From Anaerolineales bacterium (GTDB lineage: Bacteria; Chloroflexota; Anaerolineae; Anaerolineales; Villigracilaceae): 33,304 bases of DNA. Under the pieces are notes generated by a model that saw only the letters and a program-made list of their open reading frames with translations, made no database searches and was not told the DNA's origin. The stretch is from the NCBI GenBank assembly GCA_023382575.1, contig JAHDWC010000010.1, positions 1 through 33,304 on the forward strand. Direction: 5' to 3'. Both the position numbers and the translations under genes were made by a program. This document shows, one piece after another, positions 1 to 8,082 of this stretch; positions within the stretch are counted from its first letter, which is position 1; every line of letters begins with the position of its first letter.

Positions 1-992
1 TCAATCAGGGCGAAAACACGTTCGGCGGCGGAGAGTCCGCTTTGGATCTGCGCCCAGAATGAGGTGAGGTTCAAGACCGGAAAGAAAAATTGGTCGAGGC
101 TCATGATGAAGAGATACCATGCACCAATGCTGACCAAACCTTGCGCCGCGCTGAATCCGCCGACATAAACCAGCACACCGACAAAGATGCCGCCCAAGGC
201 ATTGAGCGTTGGGAAGACCAGTGACAGCACAAAGCCGCGCTGCACGTTCACGCCATATGATTGTTGGTTCGATTCATCGAACGATTTGAAGATGCTTTCT
301 TCCTGGCGGAAATTCTTCGCGATGGAAATGCCGCTGATAGTTTCCTTGATAGCGGCGTTGACATCCGCCATTGCCTTCATGCCTTTCCTGGTAACGAGGC
401 GCGCCCAGGCGCGGAATCCCGCTGCAATCCCGAAGATGACCGGCAGGAAACCGATCAGCAAAAGCGCCATCCGCCATTCGGTTTGGAAGAGCACAATGGC
501 GATCAAAAAGGCTTGGATGAATTGCGCCACCACATCGGTGACGATGACCACGAGTTGCCCGAAATCATTCGTGTCGGACGTGATGCGCGAGACGATGCGA
601 CCAGAGGAGAACTGGTCATAGAAGGAAAGGTCATGTTCAGCGGCCGCACGGAAGGCGCGGGAGCGCATGTCCAATACCACATCGCCGACGGAGCGCACGA
701 TCAGACCGCGCCGGAGCCAGTTCAGTCCCCACAAGCCAAATGCCACGCCGACAAGTGCCAGCCCTACCCAAAAAATGGAGTTTAAGCTTGGCTGATCCTG
801 GATCAAGTCCACGATGCGACTGACGATGACGGGCAATGCCGCGCCAATGACAGCCAACAGGATGATGGTGAAGGAAGCAAGCGCCAGGCGTGCCTTCTGT
901 GAGCCAAAGTAATTGACCATGCGCCGGACAAGTTCGTTATCCTTGTATTGGCGGTCGTATTTTTCGTCGTTTAAACCTGCAAAGAAGCCCAT
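1..992 (-). CDS. ABC exporter half-transporter, membrane domain (partial, C-terminus outside window)
   Basis: Open from the start codon at 990-992 to the window edge, giving about 330 residues. The protein has a hydrophilic N-terminus, then alternating hydrophobic helices typical of the type-1 ABC exporter membrane domain, including a run of the form RIVSRITSDTNDF that matches the conserved segment after the second helix pair of MsbA/LmrA-like exporters. The nucleotide-binding domain is not in the window. It is the second gene after the complete half-transporter at 1059-2822 (66 bases apart, same strand), and the two probably form one heterodimeric exporter. No clear Shine-Dalgarno precedes this start. 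Substrate unknown: lipids, drugs and peptides are all exported by this family. Confidence 0.9.
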   Translation of the reverse strand, partial: MGFFAGLNDEKYDRQYKDNELVRRMVNYFGSQKARLALASFTIILLAVIGAALPVIVSRIVDLIQDQPSLNSIFWVGLALVGVAFGLWGLNWLRRGLIVRSVGDVVLDMRSRAFRAAAEHDLSFYDQFSSGRIVSRITSDTNDFGQLVVIVTDVVAQFIQAFLIAIVLFQTEWRMALLLIGFLPVIFGIAAGFRAWARLVTRKGMKAMADVNAAIKETISGISIAKNFRQEESIFKSFDESNQQSYGVNVQRGFVLSLVFPTLNALGGIFVGVLVYVGGFSAAQGLVSIGAWYLFIMSLDQFFFPVLNLTSFWAQIQSGLSAAERVFALI

Positions 993-1004
993 AATTTGTT
1001 ATTG

Positions 1005-1067
1005 GGGAATAGTGGATAGAGAATAGTTGAACCATTTCCTATCCCTATTCCCTCCTCTCTATTCTCT
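1005..1067. repeat. AATAG-rich nested inverted repeats between the two ABC genes
   Basis: GGGAATAG at 1005-1012 is the reverse complement of CTATTCCC at 1045-1052, and AGAGAATAG at 1018-1026 is the reverse complement of CTATTCTCT at 1059-1067. The second arm overlaps the stop codon of the upstream ABC gene. There is no T-run, so it does not look like a terminator. It could be a low-complexity expansion or a processing hairpin in the bicistronic message. Confidence 0.5.
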
Positions 1068-2822
1068 AAATATTCTCGAATATGCCTCGGATGTTTCCAT
1101 CAACTCATCATGTGAGCCGATGGCGGCGATACGTCCCTTGCGGAGCACGATGATCAGATCTGCCCAGCGGATCTGTGAGAGGCGATGGGTGATGATAAAG
1201 GTCGTACGTCCCTTGGCGGCGTTGGAGATGGCACGTTGAATTTTGTCTTCTGTGGCCGAGTCAATTGCGGAGGTGGAGTCATCAAGGACGAGGACATGCG
1301 GGTCGGTGAGAAAGGCCCGAGCGAGCGCGATGCGTTGACGTTGTCCGCCGGAGAGAGTCACACCGCGTTCCCCGACGACTGTTCCATAGGTCTGGTCAAA
1401 ATCGAGGATGAAGTCATGTGCCTGTGCCGCCATCGAAGCTGAAATGATCTCTTCCTTGGAGGCGCCGGGTTTGCCGAAGGCGATGTTGTCGCTGAGGGTG
1501 CGTGAGAAGAGAAAGATATCCTGCTCGATGATGGAAATTTGTGAGCGCAACGAGGCGAGATTCCAGTCGCGGACGTCGATGCCATCAACCAGCACCTGAC
1601 CGGATGTGACGTCGTAGATGCGGTTGATAAGTTTGACGAGTGTGGTTTTGCCTGCGCCGGTCTGACCGACAAGAGCCACGGTTTGCCCCGGCTTGACTTT
1701 GAAGGAAATATCAGTCAGGACGTTGTCGCCGCCGGGATAATGGAATGAGACATTGCGAAACTCGATTTCGCCGCGAATCTCAGAGGTCATGCCGGCTGCG
1801 TTTTGGTCAAGTTTTGTTTCACGCTGAATGAGTTCCAAAATTCGGCGTGCGGACGAAATTCCCAATGAGATTTGGGAGTAGGCGAAAGTGGAGGTGAAGG
1901 TGGGGAAGCCAAGCAGTTGCAGCATGCCGAAATAGGCAACAACCGCGCCCACATCGATCAGCCCGGCGCGAAAAAGTAGCAACGAGTGGACGAGTCCGCC
2001 CGCGTAGGCAAGCCCCAGCAACAGCATGGCGATGTAACGCGCTTCAAGATCGCCCTGTTGCACGAAAGCATCGCGCACCTTGCGGGCATTGGTCACGAAG
2101 CGATCCACTTCGGCTTCTTCCTGTGCGGCGCCTTTCATGATCTCCACACCATCCAATGATTCGGAAAGATGCGTGTTCATTGTCCCAAATGTGGCGCGGA
2201 CTTCATCGGTGACTGGCGACAATGTTTTGATATAACGCACCAGCGCGATGAAGTAAATGATCGTAAAGATCAATGGTGTGAGTATCAGCGATGGGTGATA
2301 ACGCGGACCGAAAAAGAGCGGCATCAAAATGAACATGAACGAACCGACGACGAGATTCACGCCGGGGCTGAACATGTAGTTTACTTCGCGCACGTCATTG
2401 GTTGAACGCGCCATTGTATCGCCGACAGGCTGCAAATTGTGGAAGGTCATGCTCTTGCCAAGCAGTGAGAGATACAACTCATCGCGGATGTCACGTTCCA
2501 TTTTTTGCGCCATCAACTCGGCGCCAAAGTTACGTCCCAGTTGAAGCACGCCGCGAATGACCTGCGAAACGCCGATGGTCAACGCCAGCGGTAACAACAC
2601 GCTCGTATCCGGCGGCGACTTCAACATGGCATTGAACGCATCACCAGTTAGGACAGGCACGACCACCGCCAGGATGGCATTGCCGATGGCACCGATAAAG
2701 ATCATCGCCACGATCCACCAATACGGCTTCGCGTGGGAAAGAATCCATCGCACAGGCGAGGATTGGTCAAATTTATGTTTACGATGCAGAGTGAACTCTG
2801 CCGGGGTACTTAATACGCTCAT
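1059..2822 (-). CDS. ABC exporter half-transporter with degenerate ATPase site
   Basis: 587 residues, the normal length for a fused membrane plus ATPase half-exporter. The membrane domain covers about residues 25-325 and the nucleotide-binding domain 350-587. Visible motifs are the Walker A loop GQTGAGKTT (386-394), Q-loop Q434, signature LSGGQ (490-494), Walker B ending at D514 and switch H546. The residue after Walker B, normally the catalytic glutamate, is aspartate (D515 in VLVLDDSTSAID). That substitution is characteristic of the degenerate subunit of heterodimeric exporters such as TM287/288 and BmrC/D. The partner is the adjacent gene at 1-992. The start is preceded by a promoter-like element rather than a Shine-Dalgarno sequence. 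Substrate cannot be told from sequence. Confidence 0.95.
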   Translation of the reverse strand: MSVLSTPAEFTLHRKHKFDQSSPVRWILSHAKPYWWIVAMIFIGAIGNAILAVVVPVLTGDAFNAMLKSPPDTSVLLPLALTIGVSQVIRGVLQLGRNFGAELMAQKMERDIRDELYLSLLGKSMTFHNLQPVGDTMARSTNDVREVNYMFSPGVNLVVGSFMFILMPLFFGPRYHPSLILTPLIFTIIYFIALVRYIKTLSPVTDEVRATFGTMNTHLSESLDGVEIMKGAAQEEAEVDRFVTNARKVRDAFVQQGDLEARYIAMLLLGLAYAGGLVHSLLLFRAGLIDVGAVVAYFGMLQLLGFPTFTSTFAYSQISLGISSARRILELIQRETKLDQNAAGMTSEIRGEIEFRNVSFHYPGGDNVLTDISFKVKPGQTVALVGQTGAGKTTLVKLINRIYDVTSGQVLVDGIDVRDWNLASLRSQISIIEQDIFLFSRTLSDNIAFGKPGASKEEIISASMAAQAHDFILDFDQTYGTVVGERGVTLSGGQRQRIALARAFLTDPHVLVLDDSTSAIDSATEDKIQRAISNAAKGRTTFIITHRLSQIRWADLIIVLRKGRIAAIGSHDELMETSEAYSRIFRE

Positions 2823-2828
2823 AGAACA

Positions 2829-2858
2829 ATTGTACCATTTTCAATTCGTAACCCTCAA
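2829..2858 (-). promoter_or_regulatory. Putative promoter of the ABC exporter pair, leaderless arrangement
   Basis: On the minus strand TTGAGG (2853-2858) lies 18 bases upstream of TACAAT (2829-2834), which is only 6 bases before the ATG at 2822. Transcription starting at the usual distance would begin at or next to the start codon, and no Shine-Dalgarno is present. Confidence 0.5.
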
Positions 2859-2925
2859 ATCGGATAGGGGTTATCTCTTTTAGACTGGCATCCCCAGTCG
2901 CATCAAACTCAAAGGAGAGTGTGAC

Positions 2926-3075
2926 ATGTCTTTACCCAAAACGATTTCCGGTTGGTGTTTGTGGTTGTTCTTCCTCTGGTATGGTATCGGCTCGTTTGTG
3001 ACACTGCCTCTGTTTGCGACCATCGCAGGAATTCTTGCTCTTGGCTACGCCATCTTTGCCTTGATCGGCAGATAA
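2926..3075 (+). CDS. Small hydrophobic membrane protein, 49 residues, unknown function
   Basis: ATG at 2926 follows a good ribosome-binding site (AGGAG at 2913-2917) and the frame runs to TAA at 3073-3075. After a short basic start (MSLPKTISGW) there are two hydrophobic stretches, about residues 10-22 and 27-47, compatible with two membrane helices, rich in Trp and Phe. It is the only plus-strand gene between minus-strand neighbours and is followed at once by a hairpin terminator, so it is probably a monocistronic unit. I do not recognise a characterised family. The strong ribosome-binding site and membrane-like composition argue that it is real. Confidence 0.65.
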   Translation: MSLPKTISGWCLWLFFLWYGIGSFVTLPLFATIAGILALGYAIFALIGR

Positions 3076-3084
3076 GGTATGCAG

Positions 3085-3115
3085 AAAAAACAGCCTCCCA
3101 TTTGGGAGGCTGTTT
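3085..3115 (-). terminator. Intrinsic terminator of the GH1 gene, possibly bidirectional
   Basis: AAACAGCCTCCC (3088-3099) pairs perfectly with GGGAGGCTGTTT (3104-3115) around a 4-base loop. Read on the minus strand it ends in a run of six T (3085-3090), fitting the beta-glycosidase message. On the plus strand it sits just after the small membrane protein and has a weaker T-rich tail. Confidence 0.8.
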
Positions 3116-3162
3116 ACATTTAATCTTCGGGGAGGCTTGTGCGTTATGTCCCGACGGGAGAT

Positions 3163-4488
3163 TTACGCTGGAAATATCTTCTCGAATACTTCGGGACAAT
3201 ACTTCTGTACCATCTCACTGGAGATTCCGTTCTCTTTGCAGATCTCCGCATACAGGTCCACAGAGGGGCGGCGGATGCGCTTCTGGGTGTCGATGTCCAA
3301 CCCCCAAAGTCCGAAGCGTTGTGTCCAGCCGCGCTCCCACTCGAAGTTATCCACCAATGACCAATGGAAGTAGCCCTTGATGGGCCAGTTGAAATTGACC
3401 GCGCGCCAAACCTGATGTAAGTGTTGGACGAGATAACGCGGACGCAAATGATCGTCGAAATCTTCCACGCCGTTCTCGCTGATGATAATAGGTAGGTTCG
3501 GGTACGTGTGGACGATCCATTTGAGCGAGTCGAAGATACCTTCGGGAATGTTGGCGATCATACCCGTGTGACTCATATCCGCATTTTTTGGGTAGCCGCT
3601 GTTCGTGAACATTTCCGCCAGTTTGGTGATGTCGAACCAGACGGTATCCACGGAGTAGTAATTCAGACCGAGATAATCCTGCGTGCCTTTGGCTTCGGGG
3701 ATGTTTTGATTGCCAATTGGCGACTTCATCACGCCGGTGGAAATGGCAGACGGAAACGCCATGTTGACGCCTTCATAGCGGATGTTGCGCATCAACCTAT
3801 CCAAAGGCGACCAGCTCACGCGCGGAACCATTGGTCGGTAATGCAGGGCATAGCCCACGCGCGCCTCAGGTTGTAACTCGTGGATGGCGCGATAGGCGGC
3901 GGCATGTCCCTTGAGCATGACACCCAACACGCGCATGGCTTGCTTCAAGTCTTTTTTACCGGGCGGAAATTCACCCGTGACGTATCCGCTCAACGCGTAG
4001 ACGTTCGGTTCGTTGATGGTGACCCACAGGTTGGTGTATTCCTTCAACGCATCCACCACCTTACGGACGTATTTCTCGAAGAGTGGCACGATCTCTTCCG
4101 TCTCCCATGCGCCACGCTCAGTGACCCAAAGCGGGTCGCTGAAATGATGCAGAGTGACCAACGCTGTCATATTGCGGTCACGCAATCCGCGCAGCATGGA
4201 GCGATACTTCTCTATCGCTTCTTCATCCCAACTGTCGGGTGTGGGTTGGATGCGGCTCCATTCCAGCGAGAGACGATGTGCGTTCTGTCCGGTTTCGGCG
4301 GCGCGGTCGAAATCCTCGCGCCAGCGTCCGCCCCACCAATCGGCGGCAAGACCCGACTTGTGAACCGTGTGCCCTTCCTCTTCCCACTTGTGCCAATTGT
4401 TGTTCGTGTTGCCGCCTTCCACTTGGTGTGAGGCGGTGGCCGTCCCCCATAAGAAGCCTTTCGGAAAATGATAGGTTGCTTGTGGCAT
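3163..4488 (-). CDS. Glycoside hydrolase family 1 beta-glycosidase (beta-glucosidase-like)
   Basis: 441 residues from the ATG at 4488, which has GGAG 6-7 bases upstream; a longer in-frame start at 4524 has no such site. GH1 hallmarks: N-terminal FPKGFLWGTATASHQVEG, acid/base glutamate E160 in TINEPN, nucleophile E338 in IISENG, and the C-terminal WSLVDNFEWERGW segment followed by RFGLWGLD that lines the sugar site. The family retains the anomeric configuration and hydrolyses beta-glucosides, galactosides or fucosides. There is no signal peptide, so it is cytoplasmic and would act on imported disaccharides. It lies 69 bases downstream of rlmB and ends in a terminator. Exact sugar preference cannot be assigned; no sugar transporter is nearby. 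Confidence 0.95.
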   Translation of the reverse strand: MPQATYHFPKGFLWGTATASHQVEGGNTNNNWHKWEEEGHTVHKSGLAADWWGGRWREDFDRAAETGQNAHRLSLEWSRIQPTPDSWDEEAIEKYRSMLRGLRDRNMTALVTLHHFSDPLWVTERGAWETEEIVPLFEKYVRKVVDALKEYTNLWVTINEPNVYALSGYVTGEFPPGKKDLKQAMRVLGVMLKGHAAAYRAIHELQPEARVGYALHYRPMVPRVSWSPLDRLMRNIRYEGVNMAFPSAISTGVMKSPIGNQNIPEAKGTQDYLGLNYYSVDTVWFDITKLAEMFTNSGYPKNADMSHTGMIANIPEGIFDSLKWIVHTYPNLPIIISENGVEDFDDHLRPRYLVQHLHQVWRAVNFNWPIKGYFHWSLVDNFEWERGWTQRFGLWGLDIDTQKRIRRPSVDLYAEICKENGISSEMVQKYCPEVFEKIFPA

Positions 4489-4557
4489 GGTTTCTCCATT
4501 GAGGCACAGCGGAACGATGATCAAATCAATGTCGATACACCCCGCCGCGCCTTACAT

Positions 4558-5283
4558 TTATTTTCGATTTAGATATGCCAGATACAACGCCACCGATCCT
4601 GCGACTGCGGCGTTGAGCGATTCGATTTGTCCCTTCATCGGCAACTTCAAAACGATGTCGCATTTCTTGCGCGTTAGTTCATGCAGACCTTCGCCCTCCG
4701 AGCCGACGACCAATCCCAACGCGCCTTTGAGATGACGGGAATTCGCCTCCACCTCCGCCCCGGCTTGGTCCAAGCCTACAAGCCAGAGGTCTGCATCTCG
4801 GAGCGCATCCATCGCCTGCGACAGATTGGAGCGGGCAATGAGCATGTGTTCGCTTGCACCCGAAGATGCATTGACTGTTGCGGGCGTCACTTCTACAGCG
4901 CGCGCCAACGGGATGATGATGCCATGCACGCCAACGGCTTCGGCCGTGCGGATGAGCGTGCCAAAGTTCTGCGGGTCTTGCAGCGCATCGAGGATGAGGA
5001 TAAAGGGTGGTTCGTCTCCAACGCTGTCCAAAATATCGACCACGTCCGAATACGGATAAGCGCTGACTTCGGCGATCACGCCCTGATGGTTTTGGTGGAC
5101 CTTGTCTAATTTGCCGCGTGGGACGCGGTTGACTTTGATCTTTTGCTGCCCGGCAAGTTTGACGATTTCTGCCAGCTTGCCTTTTTCCTGCGCCCCTTCG
5201 GCAATTTCAATGGAAAATATCTGCCTGCGTTTGGCGCGCAAGGCTTCATGGACTGCGTTGCGAGAGTAGATGAATTCCTTCAT
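4558..5283 (-). CDS. rlmB: 23S rRNA (guanosine-2'-O)-methyltransferase, TrmH/SpoU family
   Basis: 241 residues, normal for RlmB. An N-terminal substrate-binding domain (about 1-75) begins FIYSRNAVHEAL as in RlmB/TrmH proteins. The SPOUT catalytic domain carries motif 1 DPQNFGTLIRTAEA with N106 and R112, motif 2 VVGSEGEGL (192-200) and motif 3 LPMKGQIESLNAAVAGSVAL, which forms the knotted S-adenosylmethionine site. RlmB methylates the ribose of G2251 in the peptidyl-transferase P loop; some relatives modify other positions, so specificity is inferred. It follows cysS by 49 bases containing a palindromic element. The start has TACAAT 8 bases upstream and only a weak G-rich ribosome-binding site. 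Confidence 0.9.
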   Translation of the reverse strand: MKEFIYSRNAVHEALRAKRRQIFSIEIAEGAQEKGKLAEIVKLAGQQKIKVNRVPRGKLDKVHQNHQGVIAEVSAYPYSDVVDILDSVGDEPPFILILDALQDPQNFGTLIRTAEAVGVHGIIIPLARAVEVTPATVNASSGASEHMLIARSNLSQAMDALRDADLWLVGLDQAGAEVEANSRHLKGALGLVVGSEGEGLHELTRKKCDIVLKLPMKGQIESLNAAVAGSVALYLAYLNRK

Positions 5284-5300
5284 ATTCCCCGATTGTACCG

Positions 5301-5327
5301 TAGGGGCGACCCATTGGGTCGCCCCTA
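5301..5327. repeat. 27-bp perfect palindromic intergenic element
   Basis: TAGGGGCGACCC (5301-5312), loop ATT, then GGGTCGCCCCTA (5316-5327): a perfect 12-bp stem with a 3-base loop, 5 bases beyond the cysS stop and 17 bases before rlmB's -10-like TACAAT ends. No T-run follows on either strand. It resembles dispersed REP-like palindromes that yield spurious peptides containing strings such as GDPLGRPYK. Its copy number cannot be judged from this window. Confidence 0.7.
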
Positions 5328-5332
5328 TAAAA

Positions 5333-6730
5333 TCATGCCCATTTCCAAGTAGTGCCGTCTTTGCTGTCTTCGATGGTGACGCCCATCGCTTTCAATTGGT
5401 CGCGGATTTCGTCGGAGCGCTTCCAGTTTTTGTCTTTACGCGCCTGCGTGCGTTCTTCAATAAGGGCGTTGATCTTGGCTTCGTCTTCGCTGGAACCCTT
5501 CTTCTCTTCCAGCGTGAGTCCCAGCACGCCAGCCAGTTGTTTGAAGGTTTCTTGCGCCGGTTTGAGTTGGTCGGCTGTGGCGCTATTATCACGCGCGGTG
5601 TTGATGGACTTGGAGAGTTCGAATAATGAAGCGACGGCTCCGGCAGTGTTGAAGTCGTTGTCCATCGCGTCGGTGAAGTTGCTGCCCGCGGATTCGATGG
5701 AGGCAGAGAGGGCGGAAGCGGCTTCAGCGGAGAGTCCGCTGGCGGAGGATGAAGCAGGTTTGAGCGCGGACTTGAGGCGTTCGACGTTGCGTTCGGCGGC
5801 GTCGAGCGTTTCGTCATTGAACATCAATGGCGCGCGATACGTTCCATTCAAAACCAACATGCGCATGACATCGGAGGATCGCTTGGAAAGAAATTCCTTG
5901 ATGCTGACGATGTTGCCGAGGCTCTTGGACATTTTTTCGCCGCCAAGTTGCAGCATGCCATTGTGGATCCAATAGCGCGAGAATTCTTTGCCGGTGTAGC
6001 TTTCACTTTGGGCGATCTCGTTTTCGTGGTGCGGGAAGATCAGGTCGTTGCCGCCGCCGTGAATGTCAATCTGTTCGCCAAGTTCGGCAAGGTTCATGGC
6101 GGAGCATTCGATGTGCCAGCCGGGGCGACCCTTGCCCCACGGACTCTCCCAGAAGATTTCGCCGGGCTTGGCGGATTTCCAGAGCGCGAAATCCATGGGG
6201 TGTTCTTTTTGTTCGCCGACTTCGATGCGCGCACCAGCTTGCATGTCTTCAAGTTTGCGACCCGAGAGGCGGCCGTAATCATCGTCGCTGGTGACGCGGA
6301 AGTAGACATCGCCATTTTCAGCCGCATAGGCGTGACCTTTTTGAATCAGCCCTTCGATGAATTGGATGATGAGCGGCATGGTAGTGCTGACCTGCGGATT
6401 GGATGTAGCCGGAAGCACATTCAGGCTTTTGAGGTCGGCGGCATAATCGGCGATGTAACGCGCCGAAAGTTTGAGCGGATCCTCGCCGAGTGCGTTGGCG
6501 CGGTTGATGATCTTGTCGTCCACGTCAGTGTAGTTCATCACGTGTTTCACGTCATAACCGCGATATTGGAGATAACGGCGGATGATGTCGAACACGATGG
6601 CAGACATGGCATGACCAACGTGCGCGTCGTTATAGACCGTGACTCCGCAGACGTACATTTTAACTTTGCCGGGTTCGAGGGTCTGGAATTCTTCAGTTTT
6701 GCGAGTGAGAGTATTGTAAATTTTTAGCAT
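5333..6730 (-). CDS. cysS: Cysteinyl-tRNA synthetase
   Basis: 465 residues from the ATG at 6730. A GTG ten codons upstream is possible but would add residues not seen in the family, whose members begin like MLKIYNTLTR. Class I synthetase signatures are HVGH (37-40) and KMSKS (266-270). The zinc ligands that select cysteine are C28, C209, H234 and E238, at the same numbers as in the Escherichia coli enzyme. The enzyme charges tRNA-Cys in the cytoplasm. The C-terminal anticodon-binding region ends in DGTTWKW, also typical. It heads the unit cysS-rlmB-GH1; the first two are often near each other in many bacteria. Confidence 0.97.
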   Translation of the reverse strand: MLKIYNTLTRKTEEFQTLEPGKVKMYVCGVTVYNDAHVGHAMSAIVFDIIRRYLQYRGYDVKHVMNYTDVDDKIINRANALGEDPLKLSARYIADYAADLKSLNVLPATSNPQVSTTMPLIIQFIEGLIQKGHAYAAENGDVYFRVTSDDDYGRLSGRKLEDMQAGARIEVGEQKEHPMDFALWKSAKPGEIFWESPWGKGRPGWHIECSAMNLAELGEQIDIHGGGNDLIFPHHENEIAQSESYTGKEFSRYWIHNGMLQLGGEKMSKSLGNIVSIKEFLSKRSSDVMRMLVLNGTYRAPLMFNDETLDAAERNVERLKSALKPASSSASGLSAEAASALSASIESAGSNFTDAMDNDFNTAGAVASLFELSKSINTARDNSATADQLKPAQETFKQLAGVLGLTLEEKKGSSEDEAKINALIEERTQARKDKNWKRSDEIRDQLKAMGVTIEDSKDGTTWKWA

Positions 6731-6789
6731 TTTTCTACCACGACGGGGATTAAGAATCACAAAGTCTTTATGGATGTATTTTACCGCAT

Positions 6790-6820
6790 AAAAAAACAGG
6801 ACGCCTCGCGCGCCCTGTTT
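6790..6820 (-). terminator. Intrinsic terminator of the PIN/TRAM gene
   Basis: AAACAGG (6794-6800) pairs with CCTGTTT (6814-6820), with an inner CGC/GCG pairing after one mismatch. On the minus strand the hairpin runs into seven T (6790-6796). It lies 20 bases after the stop codon at 6841. Confidence 0.75.
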
Positions 6821-6840
6821 TCTGGTTACTATATTATTGT

Positions 6841-7917
6841 TTACTTACTCTTGTTCTTTCTGCCATTCTCTTCATCCACGCGTCCGAAGATCATGCGTCC
6901 CGCGGCCGTTTGCAGGACTTTGGTGATGTTGACTTCCATGTATTCGCCGATGTACTCGCGTCCGTTTTCGACCACGACCATCGTGCCATCATCCATGTAG
7001 CCCACACCCTGACCATGTTCCTTGCCTTCCTGCATGATGTTGATGCGTAGCGCTTCGCCTGGCAAGACAACCGACTTGACCGCATTCGCCAGTTCGTTGA
7101 TGTTAAGAACGGTCACACCTTGCAGTTCAGCCACACGATTAAGGTTGTAGTCATTGGTCAACACGGGACTCTTGAGCTGCTTGCCGAGCACGACCAGTTT
7201 GTCGTCCACTTCGCGCACGCCTTCCACATTGATGTCCGAGATGCGGACGAGGACATTGGGCAGCTTCTGCAATTCGGCGAGGACTTCCATACCGCGTCGT
7301 CCGCGCTGACGGCGGATTCCATCCGGTGAGTCGGCAATGTATTGGAGTTCGTTCAACACGAAGCGCGGAATCAGCAACGTGCCGGGCAAAAAGCCGGTCT
7401 TGGCAATATCCGCCACACGCCCATCGATGATGACACTGGTATCGAGCAAAATGGTGCGATTGAGATTCGTCCACGAGGTGGAACTGCCACCTTCGGTTCG
7501 CCCGCTCATGGCGCTGACCAATCCCATAATGTCACCTTGACGCATGACGAAGAGCGCCACGCCAAAGTAGGAAAAGATTAACACACCGATGAACGGCAAG
7601 ATCTGACTGAATGGAGCCGGGAGCATGGAAAGCGGAAACGCCAACAAGGCAGCGATCAACAAGCCAACGACCAAGCCGACCAAGCCAGCGAAGAGGCTTT
7701 CAGCGGCGAGGCGTCCAAGCAGGGCGCGGACGTAACGGGCAGGGCGGGTGGTAAAGTAAGGAGTGAGGATCAACCCCGTTAACGCGCCGACCAGGCTAAG
7801 GGTCATTGTGGTGCGGAAGGCGTCATCCGCAAATTCTGAGAGTTGAAACCCCCAAATTCCCCCGACAACCCCCAACGCGATCATGCCGATAATCCGCAAA
7901 ATAAATTCAAAACTCAT
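6841..7917 (-). CDS. YacL-like membrane protein with PIN nuclease and TRAM domains
   Basis: 358 residues. Four hydrophobic segments occupy about residues 5-125. A PIN-domain follows with the acidic residues expected for a metal-dependent RNase fold: D159 in ILLDTSVIIDGR, E190 in VLNELQ, D238/D239 and D256 in LTNDYN. A TRAM RNA-binding domain is at about 285-348. This arrangement matches Bacillus YacL and relatives in Gram-positives, Cyanobacteria and Chloroflexota. Molecular function of the family is poorly known; RNA cleavage at the membrane is an inference. The start has a strong AAGGAGAG site and a clear sigma-70-like promoter, and the gene is divergent from moaA. Confidence 0.93.
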   Translation of the reverse strand: MSFEFILRIIGMIALGVVGGIWGFQLSEFADDAFRTTMTLSLVGALTGLILTPYFTTRPARYVRALLGRLAAESLFAGLVGLVVGLLIAALLAFPLSMLPAPFSQILPFIGVLIFSYFGVALFVMRQGDIMGLVSAMSGRTEGGSSTSWTNLNRTILLDTSVIIDGRVADIAKTGFLPGTLLIPRFVLNELQYIADSPDGIRRQRGRRGMEVLAELQKLPNVLVRISDINVEGVREVDDKLVVLGKQLKSPVLTNDYNLNRVAELQGVTVLNINELANAVKSVVLPGEALRINIMQEGKEHGQGVGYMDDGTMVVVENGREYIGEYMEVNITKVLQTAAGRMIFGRVDEENGRKNKSK

Positions 7918-7959
7918 AAAATCTCTCCTTCCAGAGAAAATAAATACAAATGAACGGTC

Positions 7960-7988
7960 ATCATAGCACGCCTAATAACGCTCGTCAA
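7960..7988 (-). promoter_or_regulatory. Sigma-70-type promoter of the PIN/TRAM gene
   Basis: On the minus strand TTGACG (7983-7988), a 17-base spacer and TATGAT (7960-7965), the latter preceded by TGC as an extended -10. It lies about 43 bases upstream of the ATG at 7917. Confidence 0.75.
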
Positions 7989-8015
7989 TTCAAATAAGCG
8001 CTAAACTTATAAAGT

Positions 8016-8024
8016 TGTTATAAT
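8016..8024 (+). promoter_or_regulatory. Extended -10 promoter of moaA
   Basis: TGTTATAAT matches the extended -10 consensus TGNTATAAT. No convincing -35 is visible at the usual distance, as expected for an extended -10 promoter. It lies 58 bases upstream of the moaA ATG. Confidence 0.6.
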
Positions 8025-8082
8025 CCGCCTCTACCGGATCGAATTTGACGCGTTTTGTGCTTTATTGGATACGGAGAATCCC

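Noticed and set aside
5143-5352. Short plus-strand frame containing GDPLGRPYK
   Set aside because: It lies antisense to rlmB and its end is translated from the palindrome at 5301-5327; typical spurious peptide.
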